From positions 248,001 through 312,000 of the forward strand of contig NZ_JAFBDS010000004.1 in the NCBI RefSeq assembly GCF_016908375.1: a stretch of DNA of 64,000 nt. The letters run 5' to 3'. Under the pieces are notes generated by a model. That model saw only the letters and a program-made list of their open reading frames with translations. It was not told where the DNA came from and did no database searches. The translations under genes were made by a program, and so were the position numbers. Each line of letters opens with the position of its first letter. The first letter of the stretch is position 1. The DNA comes from Amphibacillus cookii (GTDB lineage: Bacteria > Bacillota > Bacilli > Bacillales > Amphibacillaceae). Shown here one piece after another: positions 7,988 through 17,208 of the stretch.

Positions 7988-9082
7988 CTGAAAGCTCTAA
8001 AACTATATGGACGACAAGACATTCGTTTTGAAGAAACAGCCCCTCCTGCTATCCAACAAGAAAATGATGTCATTATAAAAGTGAAAGCTGTTGGGATTTG
8101 TGGATCAGATATTTCACGTTATAACAAATTAGGACCTTATGTTCCTGGAATGGTGTTTGGCCATGAATTCTCTGGAGAAGTCGTTGCCATCGGCGAATCG
8201 GTTACTCATGTTCAGGTTGGAGATAGGGTGGCAGGTTGCCCAGCATTATATTGTGGTCATTGTAAAAGCTGTCAAAAAGCTGAGTATTCAAGGTGTGAAA
8301 ATCTAACTGTGATTGGATCAAAAAAACCCGGTGCATATGCTGAATATACAAAACTACCAGCCGAGAATATCATTAAACTACCAGATGCCATCGACTATGA
8401 TTCTGGAGCGATGATAGAACCTTCTGCTGTTGTTCTACACGGTCTCTACAAAACGGATATTCAACCTGGAGCAGACGTTGCTGTTGTAGGTTGTGGAAGT
8501 ATTGGTTTGTTAGCTATTCAATGGGCTAAAATATTTGGGGCCAAGACGATCTATGCAATTGATATTGACGACGAAAAGCTAGAGTTGGCCAAAACACTAG
8601 GTGCAGATATATTAATAAATGCTAGCCAAGAAACTGCATATCAAAAGCTACGCGATTGGACCGACGGTGTAGATTTGTCTATTGAAGCTGCAGGCTCACC
8701 CATAACATCTGCTGAAATTTTTGCGCTTTGCAGAAAAGGCGGGCAAGTTCTCTATTTAGGTATTCCTTATAGTGATGTTAACATAGAGCGTTTTTATTTT
8801 GAAAAAGTTGTAAGAAATGAACTTAAAGTCATTGGCTCATGGAATGGATTGTCTGCCCCTTTTCCTGGAAGGGAATGGCACACCACACTTCACTATTTAA
8901 ATAATGGTCAATTAAATATATTACCCATCATATCTGATCGTTTAGCACTTAAACAAGGGCCAGAACTGTTTAAACAAATATCAGATAAAACCTATACTTA
9001 CAGCAAAGTTATTTTTTATCCTGAGCTTGATGCAGGGTCACAAATGATCAATCCTTATCAGCATTTTCAACAACTTATTTAA
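7988..9082 (+). CDS. Second zinc-dependent MDR polyol-phosphate dehydrogenase (probable CTG start)
   Basis: About 365 residues, galactitol-1-P/sorbitol dehydrogenase-like. Catalytic zinc ligands CGSDIS (Cys38) and GHE (His59, Glu60); structural zinc cysteines 89, 92, 95 and 103; NAD-binding CGSIGLLAIQWAK. The only canonical start in frame is a TTG at 7979, two bases behind AAGAAGGG. A CTG at 7988 lies 11 bases behind it and gives MKALKLYG, the usual family N-terminus, so I place the start there. It lies between rpe and transketolase and probably oxidises the PTS product to a ketose phosphate. Confidence 0.75.
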   Translation: MKALKLYGRQDIRFEETAPPAIQQENDVIIKVKAVGICGSDISRYNKLGPYVPGMVFGHEFSGEVVAIGESVTHVQVGDRVAGCPALYCGHCKSCQKAEYSRCENLTVIGSKKPGAYAEYTKLPAENIIKLPDAIDYDSGAMIEPSAVVLHGLYKTDIQPGADVAVVGCGSIGLLAIQWAKIFGAKTIYAIDIDDEKLELAKTLGADILINASQETAYQKLRDWTDGVDLSIEAAGSPITSAEIFALCRKGGQVLYLGIPYSDVNIERFYFEKVVRNELKVIGSWNGLSAPFPGREWHTTLHYLNNGQLNILPIISDRLALKQGPELFKQISDKTYTYSKVIFYPELDAGSQMINPYQHFQQLI

Positions 9083-9174
9083 TACGGTGGTTATATCAAT
9101 TCTTTTCATAAAAGATGGTTAGCCGTCTTATCACGACGTTATTAAATTCTATTAAAGATTGTGAGGGAAACAAC

Positions 9175-11178
9175 ATGACACATTCACTTGATCAACAAGC
9201 CATCGATACAATCCGGACTTTATCGATTGATGCAATTGAAAAGGCTAATTCTGGACATCCAGGTATGCCTTTAGGAGCAGCCCCGATGGCTTACACACTT
9301 TGGACAAAACATTTAAAACATAACCCGTTAAATGCAAATTGGTTTAACAGAGATCGCTTTGTATTATCGGCAGGTCATGGATCCATGCTACTCTATAGCT
9401 TACTCCATTTATCCGGCTATGGGATAACCATTGATGATTTAAAAGATTTTCGTCAATGGGGTAGCAAAACACCAGGCCATCCAGAATATGGTCACACCGT
9501 TGGGGTAGATGCTACCACAGGACCTTTAGGCCAAGGCATCGCAACCGCAGTAGGAATGGCGATGGCTGAAAAACATTTAGCGGCAACGTATAATCAAGAC
9601 CGTTTTAATATTGTTAATCACTTTACCTATTCGATCTGTGGTGATGGTGATCTAATGGAAGGGATCTCTTCGGAAGCTTGCTCACTCGCAGGCCATTTAG
9701 GCTTAGGAAAACTCATTGTTCTCTACGATTCGAATGATATCTCCCTCGATGGCGATCTCAATCACTCTTTTTCTGAAAATATCGAGCAGCGCTTCAAAGC
9801 TTACGATTGGCAATATATTTGTGTTAACGATGGCAATAATATTGACGAGATTTCTAAAGCTATCAGTGAAGCACAAGCAGATGAGCAACGACCAACTTTA
9901 ATTGAAGTGAAAACAACGATTGGCTATGGAGCACCAAATAAAGCAGGTACGTCTAAAGCGCATGGGGCGCCGTTAGGAAAAGAAGAGGCTGAATTAACTA
10001 AAAAGCAGTATAATTGGCCATCTCAACAACCTTTCTTTGTACCAGCAAGTGTTTATCAACATTTCCAAGAGGTTGTCGGTACAAAAGGCGAACGAGAAGA
10101 AGGAGCTTGGGAACAATTATTCAGTCAATATAAAAAAGAACATCCCGTGTTAGCTCAACAGTTAGAAGATAGTATCGATGGCGTGATTCCAAATGATTTA
10201 GTTGACATGTACCCTAAATATAATAAAGAGCAGTCGATTGCGACACGGGCAGCTTCCGGTCATGCGATAAACGTTATTGCAAAAGCGCTACCAAATTTCT
10301 TCGGCGGTTCTGCTGATTTGGCTAGCTCAACCAAAACAAATATAACCACTAGTGGCAGCTTTTCAAAACACGATTACACAGGTAAGAATATCTGGTATGG
10401 TGTACGAGAATTTGCTATGGGTGCTGCCATGAACGGGATTGCTTTACATGGTGGAGTCAAAACATTTGCAGGGACGTTCTTTGTTTTTTCAGATTATTTA
10501 CGACCGGCTATTCGCCTTGCCGCCCTTATGAAATTACCCGTTACTTATGTGTTTACTCATGACAGTATTGCTGTTGGTGAAGATGGACCGACACATGAAC
10601 CGATTGAACAATTAGCTGCTTTACGTTCGATACCAAATCTTTCTGTTATTAGACCAGCTGATGGCAATGAAACGAATGCTGCATGGCAGTTAGCACTAGA
10701 ATCAACGACCACTCCAACAGCACTCGTATTGTCACGACAAAATTTACCTTGCTTATCTGAAACAGAAAATGATATCTATGATAAAGTAGCAAAAGGCGCT
10801 TATTTGCTTTCACCAAGCCTTAATGATCAAGCAGATGTAATATTATTAGCATCAGGTTCTGAAGTACATTTGGCTCTCGAGGTGAAGCGAATCCTGTTAT
10901 CTGAAAAACAAATAGATGCTGCTGTTATTAGCATGCCTTCATTTGAACGTTTTGACATGCAGTCACTACAATATCAAGAGTCGATCTTACCTCCTGCGAT
11001 TCGAAAGCGTGTTGCCATTGAGATGGGTATTTCACAACCTTGGCATAAGTACATCGGTTTTGAAGGTGAGATTGTCGCAATAGATGAATTTGGGGCTTCT
11101 GCTCCAGGAGAGTTAATGATAGAGAAATACGGATTTACTGTTAATGCTATTGTAGATAGAGTTCTATCTATTATATAA
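9175..11178 (+). CDS. tkt: Transketolase
   Basis: Thiamine diphosphate enzyme of 667 residues moving two-carbon units between ketose and aldose phosphates. Visible are the substrate-binding [14 protein letters not shown], the ThDP/metal motif starting [13 protein letters not shown] and ending LYDSND, and the pyrimidine-domain [18 protein letters not shown]. An in-frame ATG at 9115 would add 20 unlikely residues; the ATG at 9175 has GAGGGAAA at the right distance and gives the usual N-terminus. It is the last gene of the polyol operon and is followed by a strong terminator. Confidence 0.93.
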   Translation: MTHSLDQQAIDTIRTLSIDAIEKANSGHPGMPLGAAPMAYTLWTKHLKHNPLNANWFNRDRFVLSAGHGSMLLYSLLHLSGYGITIDDLKDFRQWGSKTPGHPEYGHTVGVDATTGPLGQGIATAVGMAMAEKHLAATYNQDRFNIVNHFTYSICGDGDLMEGISSEACSLAGHLGLGKLIVLYDSNDISLDGDLNHSFSENIEQRFKAYDWQYICVNDGNNIDEISKAISEAQADEQRPTLIEVKTTIGYGAPNKAGTSKAHGAPLGKEEAELTKKQYNWPSQQPFFVPASVYQHFQEVVGTKGEREEGAWEQLFSQYKKEHPVLAQQLEDSIDGVIPNDLVDMYPKYNKEQSIATRAASGHAINVIAKALPNFFGGSADLASSTKTNITTSGSFSKHDYTGKNIWYGVREFAMGAAMNGIALHGGVKTFAGTFFVFSDYLRPAIRLAALMKLPVTYVFTHDSIAVGEDGPTHEPIEQLAALRSIPNLSVIRPADGNETNAAWQLALESTTTPTALVLSRQNLPCLSETENDIYDKVAKGAYLLSPSLNDQADVILLASGSEVHLALEVKRILLSEKQIDAAVISMPSFERFDMQSLQYQESILPPAIRKRVAIEMGISQPWHKYIGFEGEIVAIDEFGASAPGELMIEKYGFTVNAIVDRVLSII

Positions 11179-11262
11179 ACAGACTGTAACAGATTAGTCA
11201 TTATCAAGCCTATCAACACCCATGATCATTACACTAAATGTCATACTACCCTACGTATAATT

Positions 11263-11296
11263 AAGGCGTCGATCACTTATGATCGACGCCTTTTTT
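11263..11296 (+). terminator. Terminator of the polyol operon
   Basis: Perfect 11-bp stem GGCGTCGATCA / TGATCGACGCC around a CTTA loop, followed by TTTTTT. Confidence 0.93.
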
Positions 11297-11450
11297 CAGA
11301 TAACCATCCGTAAAATGCCCGCTTCGAACGAGATGGTAGAGCTTATCTATTTAGGTGTGAGCTAACGGCTATTAATGACCTGATTTACCCAACAACCAAT
11401 CAATGATAAACGAGCAAAAATGGCTAATCATTGAAGGTTCGTCTTATAAA
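11297..11450 (-). repeat. Dispersed hairpin repeat, copy 1 (long form)
   Basis: Read on the minus strand it begins TATAAGACGAACCTTCAATGATTAG and ends TTTACGGATGGTTATCTG. The sequence TAAATCAGGTCATTAATAGCCGTTAGC follows the hairpin half, and then comes a middle extension shared with copy 7. The hairpin arms have diverged. It lies between the tkt terminator and the 3' end of the rnfD-like gene. Confidence 0.7.
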
Positions 11451-11463
11451 GCTTGATAGCTGC

Positions 11464-12456
11464 CTATAACTGATGTTCCTGTGCCGGTCTTTTTCGGTGA
11501 CCATAAATGCGAGGAGCTAAATATTTATCAATAAGTGGCGCTAAACCGTTCATAATTAAGATCGCAAATCCAACGCCGCCTGGGAAATTAAAGACAATAC
11601 GTATCACCGCCGTTAGGACCCCACAACCTATTGCAAAAACCGTTTTCCCATCTGGTGTTAATGCACCTGAGCTGTAATCTGTTGCCATGTATGTGGCACC
11701 AAAGAATAAGGTTCCACTTAACACATGTGTCATCATGTAAGTGAAGCTATAATCACCATATATGGAAGTAATAACAGCAACCGTTAAAATATACAACAAT
11801 GGAATCTTTATATTGATAATTCCACGTACGACTAAATAAATTAGACCAATTAAAATGGCTAACTTCGATGTTTCACCTACATTTCCTCCCAAGCCAGTAC
11901 CGATAAACAAATCCCATAAGCCCGGAACTTCGTCTGGGACCGTTCTAGAAAAATGCCCCACATATTCAAGAGGTGTAGCCGTAGATACCACATCAGGCTC
12001 TGGCGTTACCCAATTGGTGATCCAAGGTGTAAAAAACACTTTTAACATTACCCGCGCCGCTACGGCTGGATTAAATGCATTACGACCAATGCCTCCCGGT
12101 AATTGCTTTACAATAAGAATGGCAAAAGCACTACCTACAATGATACTCCATAAAGGTGCTGTGACCGGTAAACTTAAGCCAATTAACATACCTGTTACCG
12201 CTGCACTATAATCATAGATGGTTATATTTAGACCACGTAACTTTTGATAAGCATACTCAAATCCAACACTTGAAATGATACCGATCGCTATCATTAAAAG
12301 CACTCGCCAACCAAAGAAATAAGTAGCCGCGACAGCTGGAAACAATAAAGCTATTAAAACTTGTTGCATAATCCAAGCTGAGCTACGCTTTGAGAATAAA
12401 TGTGGTGATGGCGTATGAAGGAGTTTTTTTGTGTTTAAAGACGCTGTATTACTCAT
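11464..12456 (-). CDS. rnfD: RnfD/NqrB-family membrane flavoprotein subunit
   Basis: Integral membrane protein of 330 residues with roughly nine to ten hydrophobic segments. It carries the motif STATPLEYV; Thr161 corresponds to the threonine that binds FMN covalently in RnfD/NqrB. GRNAFNPAVAARVML and the C-terminal GGVGFAILIMNGLAPLID are also typical. It starts directly at the end of the rnfC-like gene. In complete Rnf complexes RnfD couples ferredoxin:NAD electron flow to ion transport. Here RnfA, B, E and G are not encoded alongside, so the role is uncertain. Confidence 0.85.
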   Translation of the reverse strand: MSNTASLNTKKLLHTPSPHLFSKRSSAWIMQQVLIALLFPAVAATYFFGWRVLLMIAIGIISSVGFEYAYQKLRGLNITIYDYSAAVTGMLIGLSLPVTAPLWSIIVGSAFAILIVKQLPGGIGRNAFNPAVAARVMLKVFFTPWITNWVTPEPDVVSTATPLEYVGHFSRTVPDEVPGLWDLFIGTGLGGNVGETSKLAILIGLIYLVVRGIINIKIPLLYILTVAVITSIYGDYSFTYMMTHVLSGTLFFGATYMATDYSSGALTPDGKTVFAIGCGVLTAVIRIVFNFPGGVGFAILIMNGLAPLIDKYLAPRIYGHRKRPAQEHQL

Positions 12457-13776
12457 TTAGTTATCCTCCTTACGTGCTTTTATTTCTGATTTTGCCGAAC
12501 GAATATTATCTAATAACGGAATTTTAGACGGGCAAATATAGGAGCAATTTCCACAATCGATACAATCCATTGCACCTAATTTCTCAGCTTGATCTATATC
12601 ACCATTTTCATAGGCATTGCTAATAAGAATGGGCTGTAAACTAACGGGGCATACATGAAGACATTCTGCACACTGAATACATGGGGTACGTTCAGACCTT
12701 ACCGCCTCTTCTTTTTCCAAAAAGGTAATCACAGAGGAACCTTTTGTGATGGGAACTTGTCCCGATGTAAGCGGCTTCCCCATCATCGGTCCACCATGGA
12801 TCATCTTTCCTGTTTTCAATTGAAAGCCCTGACACTCCTCAATTAAGTGCTGTATAGGCGTACCTATTCTGACCCAAAGATTTTTAGGCTCTTTAATTGG
12901 CTCACCTGTTACCGTCGTAATCCTCTTGGTTAACGGACGCCCCAAGCGTACAGCTTCATAGATGGCAAAGGTTGTTGCCACATTTGTTACAAGGGTATGA
13001 ACATCGGCTGGTAATCCACCTGGAGGTACTTCTCTTCCAGTTAAATTCTTAATTAAATTTTTCTCAGAGCCTTGAGGGTAGATTGTTTCTAGCTCCTTGA
13101 TTTCAATATGATCGACGTCTTCAATCGCCGCTTTCATCACAGCAACACTTTCATGTACATTTGATTCGATCGCTATATACGTCTTTGTCACTGGTAATAC
13201 TTCGTGTAACACCCGTATCCCTTCAATTAACTGTTTAGCATATTCAACCATTAAACGATGATCTGAAGTAGAGTACGGTTCACATTCAGCACCGTTTATA
13301 ATTAGCGTATCAATCGATTTTTCAGGTGGAGGGGAGAGTTTTACTGAAGTTGGAAAAGTAGCACCACCCATTCCAACGACACCAGCTTGTTCAATTAATG
13401 ATTTCTTTTGGTCTACTGACAGTTCTTCACCTTCATTAAAAAGAGGTGCTTCATAGACATCTTGATAATCATTTTTTATAACAATACAAGGACCTTTACC
13501 ATTCATAGTGGGTTGATCAGAAATTTCTTTTACTTGGCCAGAAACGGAGGCGTACACATTCGCAGAAATAAAGCCTTCCTTCTCTGCTATTAATGTACCA
13601 ATTTTAACGTAATCTCCTTTTTCAACAACTGGTTTTGCAGGTGCACCAATGTGCATACTGAGTGGATAGATGAGGTATTCTGGGACAGAGGCTTCTTCAG
13701 TAGGTTTATGTTCTGTACGCCTCTTCCTCTCTACGGTATATGCCCCTTCTCTTTTTTTCATCAACTGTAGTAACAT
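12457..13776 (-). CDS. rnfC: RnfC-family NADH-binding iron-sulfur subunit
   Basis: Peripheral electron-transfer protein of 439 residues. The N-terminal barrel-sandwich domain has HIGAPAKPVVEKGDYVKIG. The nucleotide-binding core has VGMGGATFPTSVK near residues 134-146. Two [4Fe-4S] motifs of the CxxCxxCxxxCP type lie at the C-terminus (CIQCAECLHVCP and CIDCGNCSYICP). The ATG follows GGAAGGTC. It should exchange electrons with NADH and pass them to the RnfD-like partner encoded next. No other Rnf gene is present on either side. Confidence 0.87.
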   Translation of the reverse strand: MLLQLMKKREGAYTVERKRRTEHKPTEEASVPEYLIYPLSMHIGAPAKPVVEKGDYVKIGTLIAEKEGFISANVYASVSGQVKEISDQPTMNGKGPCIVIKNDYQDVYEAPLFNEGEELSVDQKKSLIEQAGVVGMGGATFPTSVKLSPPPEKSIDTLIINGAECEPYSTSDHRLMVEYAKQLIEGIRVLHEVLPVTKTYIAIESNVHESVAVMKAAIEDVDHIEIKELETIYPQGSEKNLIKNLTGREVPPGGLPADVHTLVTNVATTFAIYEAVRLGRPLTKRITTVTGEPIKEPKNLWVRIGTPIQHLIEECQGFQLKTGKMIHGGPMMGKPLTSGQVPITKGSSVITFLEKEEAVRSERTPCIQCAECLHVCPVSLQPILISNAYENGDIDQAEKLGAMDCIDCGNCSYICPSKIPLLDNIRSAKSEIKARKEDN

Positions 13777-13939
13777 GGCATGACCTTCCTTTCCTTACAA
13801 CGTTATCGTTGCTTACTTAAAATTATGTCCTTTAAACTATGTCTGAAAAGAGCCATTAAGGTGTTCTATTATTTTATTTTTGCTCTTAACTTACTTTTAC
13901 TTATATCATATTTTAAAACAATTTACACTTTATTTGTTT

Positions 13940-13991
13940 ATAAAACAAACCTGCAATCAGGGGGGCTACGGGCGGTTATCCGTGGTAAATA
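13940..13991 (+). repeat. Dispersed hairpin repeat, copy 2 (short internal-deletion form)
   Basis: Begins ATAAAACAAACCTGCAATCAG and ends GGCGGTTATCCGTGGTAAATA. Both family ends are present but the central hairpin half and the TGAATCAGGACAT block are missing. Confidence 0.65.
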
Positions 13992-14099
13992 TTACAATAT
14001 AACACACTACATTAATTTTGTCTTATTAAAAACTATATACCCTCAATTGGTAACGTTTTAAACCCACTTTTCACTATGTTGAAAGTAGATATGTTTGTC

Positions 14100-14190
14100 A
14101 TAAAACGAACCTGCAATCAGGAGGTGGTTTCGTTCTTCACCCACTGATTACAGGTTCGTTGAGTGAATCAGGACATTAGCGTCTATTATC
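14100..14190 (+). repeat. Dispersed hairpin repeat, copy 3
   Basis: Left arm AACGAACCTGCAATCAG pairs with right arm CTGATTACAGGTTCGTT across a loop containing TTTCGTTCTTCACC. The family block GAGTGAATCAGGACATTAGCGTC follows. The usual GTGATAAATAAA tail is degraded to TATTATCACC. Confidence 0.85.
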
Positions 14191-14381
14191 ACCCTCTCAA
14201 TCGATTGACCCTGTTCTTTATTTTGATGTGAGGGTTTTACGGATTATAGTGTGACAATTATTGGTATCACATTAAGTAAAAACAGTATTTGTAACACTGA
14301 TAATTATTTCATGATTATTAATAGATCATTTAGGTGTTTATTTCAAAAGTCCGAGAACCTTAAATGGACCTAAATCAACAC

Positions 14382-14440
14382 AAAAAATACCCTTAAACCA
14401 TAGGACTACTGATAGTCAAAAAGTCTAAAGGGTATTTTTT
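14382..14440 (-). terminator. Terminator of rpsF-ssb-rpsR
   Basis: AAAAAATACCCTT (14382-14394) pairs with AAGGGTATTTTTT, with a further inner pairing in the loop. On the minus strand the stem ends in a T-run just after rpsR. Confidence 0.8.
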
Positions 14441-14446
14441 AAGTTT

Positions 14447-14680
<234 letters not shown>

Positions 14681-14700
14681 CTAAAACACTCCTTTACTTA

Positions 14701-15192
14701 TTAGAATGGTAAATCATCATCTGATATATCAATTGGCTCCATATTATCATTAGGAGAGCCAGTTGGTTGATTAAATGTGTTGTTTGGCGCTTGTTGTTGG
14801 TTCTGGTGTTGCTCTGATTGATAACTTCCAGACCCTTGCCCGCCACCTTTTGGTGCAGATCCACTGTTACTATTTCTAGGTTCAAGAAATTGGACAGTAT
14901 CAGCTACAACCTCTGTAACAAAAACACGTTTTCCATCTTGTCCATCGTAAGACCTTGTTTGGATACGACCATCAACACCAACGAGACTACCTTTACTCAT
15001 GTAGTTCGCTAAGTTTTCAGCTGGCTTTCTCCAAATCACGCAGTTAATAAAGTCTGCCTCACGATCTCCTTGTTGATTGGAAAATGGTCTATTTACAGCA
15101 ATGGTGAAATTAGCTACTGCTACTCCACTCGCAGTATAGCGTAAGTCTGGATCCTTCGTTAATCTGCCGACAAGTACGACGCGATTTAACAT
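14701..15192 (-). CDS. ssb: Single-stranded DNA-binding protein
   Basis: SSB of 163 residues. The N-terminal OB fold starts [20 protein letters not shown] and includes [18 protein letters not shown] Gln/Asn/Gly-rich linker follows, then the acidic tip DISDDDLPF that recruits repair and replication partners. It lies between the S6 and S18 genes, 12 bases after rpsF, as in Bacillus. AAGGAGGGG precedes the start. Confidence 0.96.
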   Translation of the reverse strand: MLNRVVLVGRLTKDPDLRYTASGVAVANFTIAVNRPFSNQQGDREADFINCVIWRKPAENLANYMSKGSLVGVDGRIQTRSYDGQDGKRVFVTEVVADTVQFLEPRNSNSGSAPKGGGQGSGSYQSEQHQNQQQAPNNTFNQPTGSPNDNMEPIDISDDDLPF

Positions 15193-15204
15193 GAGAACCC
15201 CTCC

Positions 15205-15495
15205 TTATTGATCGTCTTCACGAATAGCTATGTGGCGAATAATGTCATCTGAGAATTTTGCTAAACGATCAAATTCATTAATTGCAGTTTGATCGCCTTT
15301 AAAATTAATGACAACATAGTATCCATCACGATAGTCATTGATTTCATAAGCAAGACGTTTCTTGCCTTTCTCATCAACTTTGACAATTTCCGCACCATTA
15401 TCTGTAAGGATATTGTTAAAACGCTCAATTACAGTCGTTTTAGCTTCATCTTCGATATTTGGGCGGATGATGTACATGATTTCATAATTTCTCAT
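15205..15495 (-). CDS. rpsF: 30S ribosomal protein S6
   Basis: Protein of 96 residues starting [16 protein letters not shown]. The ATG at 15495 was chosen because AGGAGGTGC lies just upstream and the N-terminus then matches the family; an upstream in-frame start would add 15 residues through the ribosome binding site. It is the first gene of the rpsF-ssb-rpsR operon. Confidence 0.95.
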   Translation of the reverse strand: MRNYEIMYIIRPNIEDEAKTTVIERFNNILTDNGAEIVKVDEKGKKRLAYEINDYRDGYYVVINFKGDQTAINEFDRLAKFSDDIIRHIAIREDDQ

Positions 15496-15661
15496 CCGTT
15501 TGCACCTCCTTTTGGACTTAACGGCTCTTTGGATCACCAAAGAACAAGGAGTAATATATCATTACTCACAATCAAATATTCTAACAAAAAAATCAAATAA
15601 TAGCAAGTGTTTAGAACAGAAACAACTTACTATCTTCAATATTAACGCATCGCACAATCAT

Positions 15662-16762
15662 TTAGACATTAAATCTGAAATGGATGACATCGCCATCCTT
15701 GACTAAATAATCTTTTCCTTCTAACCGGACTTTACCCCGTTCTTTAGCTATTGCCATTGAACCCGCATCAACAAGATCATCATAGGAGACCGTTTCTGCA
15801 CGGATAAATCCACGTTCAAAGTCTGTATGAATTATCCCAGCTGCCTGCGGTGCTTTCATTCCTTTTCTAAATGTCCAAGCTCTGACCTCTTGCTCCCCAG
15901 CTGTAAAGTATGTCGCTAATCCAAGCAATTGATAAGTCGCTTTAATCAATTGGTCTAAACCAGACTCTGGAATTCCTAATTCTTCTAGAAACATTTCCTT
16001 TTCCTCACCATCAAGCTCGGCAATTTCTGATTCCACTTTAGCACTAATCATGATCACATTCGCATGTTCTTGATCAGCAAATGCTTGTACCTTTTTAACA
16101 AAAGGATTTTGATCAGCTTCCGTCAACTCATCTTCACCTACATTAGCCACGTATAGAATTGGTTTTTGCGTAAGTAAATGTAAACCTTTAACATACTTCG
16201 CCTGGTCTTCATTGAAATCAACCGATCGGGCAGGCTGCTCGTTCTCGAAAGCTTCTTTTAGTTTCGATAGAATCTCAAATTCTAGAACGGCCTCTTTATC
16301 TTTTTGTCGTGCCAATTTTTCAACCCGTTGAATACGTTTTGAAATCGTCTCTAGATCTGCAAGGATAAGTTCTAAATTAATCGTTTCAATATCACTAATT
16401 GGATCAACACTTCCAGAAACATGCGTGATATTATCATCTTGAAAACAACGCACAACATGACAAATTGCATCAACTTGGCGAATATGAGATAGAAATTGGT
16501 TGCCAAGTCCTTCTCCTTTACTTGCTCCTTTGACAATACCAGCGATATCGGTAAACTCAAAGGCTGTTGGTATTGTTTTTTTAGGTTTTACTAGTGCTGT
16601 TAATTTGTTTAAACGTTGGTCAGGTACCTCTACAATGCCAACGTTCGGATCAATCGTACAAAACGGGTAATTTGCTGACTCTGCCCCTGCTTGAGTAATC
16701 GCATTAAATAATGTCGATTTCCCAACGTTAGGTAAGCCAACAATTCCTGCTGTCAATGCCAT
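15662..16762 (-). CDS. ychF: Ribosome-associated ATPase/GTPase YchF (OLA1 family)
   Basis: Obg-family NTPase of 366 residues. Seen are the P-loop GLPNVGKSTLFNAIT near the N-terminus, DIAGIVKGASKGEGLGNQFL (switch II), a central coiled-coil insert, and a C-terminal TGS domain (RAWTFRKGMKAPQAAGIIH...GDVIHFRFNV). YchF proteins prefer ATP and bind ribosomes. The position upstream of rpsF matches B. subtilis yyaF. Confidence 0.95.
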   Translation of the reverse strand: MALTAGIVGLPNVGKSTLFNAITQAGAESANYPFCTIDPNVGIVEVPDQRLNKLTALVKPKKTIPTAFEFTDIAGIVKGASKGEGLGNQFLSHIRQVDAICHVVRCFQDDNITHVSGSVDPISDIETINLELILADLETISKRIQRVEKLARQKDKEAVLEFEILSKLKEAFENEQPARSVDFNEDQAKYVKGLHLLTQKPILYVANVGEDELTEADQNPFVKKVQAFADQEHANVIMISAKVESEIAELDGEEKEMFLEELGIPESGLDQLIKATYQLLGLATYFTAGEQEVRAWTFRKGMKAPQAAGIIHTDFERGFIRAETVSYDDLVDAGSMAIAKERGKVRLEGKDYLVKDGDVIHFRFNV

Positions 16763-16952
16763 ACAACTTCCACTCCTTAAGGATAACCGCTCACATGAAC
16801 GTTACTTCTTTTACATTATAAATTTCAATTGATTATAACACAAGTTTGGAAATTCAACGTTTAATCCACTTAAAAAAACGTTTTTCTGTATACAATTAAA
16901 AGTTTAATTAAAATGGCTTGTTTTCTTTAGTGAAATAACAAATTTCGCTAAA

Positions 16953-16968
16953 TGTTTCACGTGAAACA
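16953..16968. promoter_or_regulatory. parS centromere site 1
   Basis: Perfect 16-bp palindrome TGTTTCACGTGAAACA, identical to the consensus Spo0J/ParB binding site. It lies just beyond the stop codon of the DUF951 gene. Confidence 0.95.
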
Positions 16969-16969
16969 T

Positions 16970-17161
16970 TTAGTCCGCAGATTGAATCACACGCTTTAAT
17001 TTCGTTTCGAATTTTTTGCGTGGAACGAGCACACTATGTTCACAACCTTGACATTTGATGCGGATATCCATTCCCATTCTAATAATTTTCCAACGATTTT
17101 CACCACATGGATGTGGCTTTTTCATTTCAACAATATCATTCAGTTGATATGTTTTTTCCAT
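16970..17161 (-). CDS. DUF951 family protein (YyzM-like)
   Basis: Small protein of 63 residues: MEKTYQLNDIVEMKKPHPCG, then RWKIIRMGMDIRIKCQGCEHSVLVPRKKFE. Two cysteine pairs-to-be (CG near residue 19, CQGC near 35-38) suggest a small metal-binding or beta-barrel fold. Function is unknown, but the gene is regularly found near ychF in Bacilli, and B. subtilis yyzM has the same neighbourhood. Confidence 0.85.
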   Translation of the reverse strand: MEKTYQLNDIVEMKKPHPCGENRWKIIRMGMDIRIKCQGCEHSVLVPRKKFETKLKRVIQSAD

Positions 17162-17208
17162 TGAAAAACCTCCCTTTCCAAATCCGTTTATGCTCTAGTA
17201 GCATTCTA

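Larger units (their letters stand above)
13777..14381. other. Gene-poor gap between rnfC and the rpsR terminator
   Basis: No convincing coding frame. The left part is AT-rich and must hold the rnfC promoter, which I could not pin down. The middle holds two copies of the dispersed repeat (13940-13991 and 14100-14190). Near 14250-14275 there is an inverted pair TGTGA / TCACA with 12 bases between; it resembles no operator I can name. Confidence 0.5.

Noticed and set aside
13780-14061. 93-codon plus-strand frame beside rnfC
   Set aside because: It runs through repeat copy 2 and AT-rich DNA, has no good ribosome binding site and overlaps the expected rnfC promoter region.
14250-14275. TGTGA-N12-TCACA inverted pair upstream of rnfC
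   Set aside because: Spacing fits neither Rex nor CRP/FNR operators, and it lies about 480 bases from the rnfC start.
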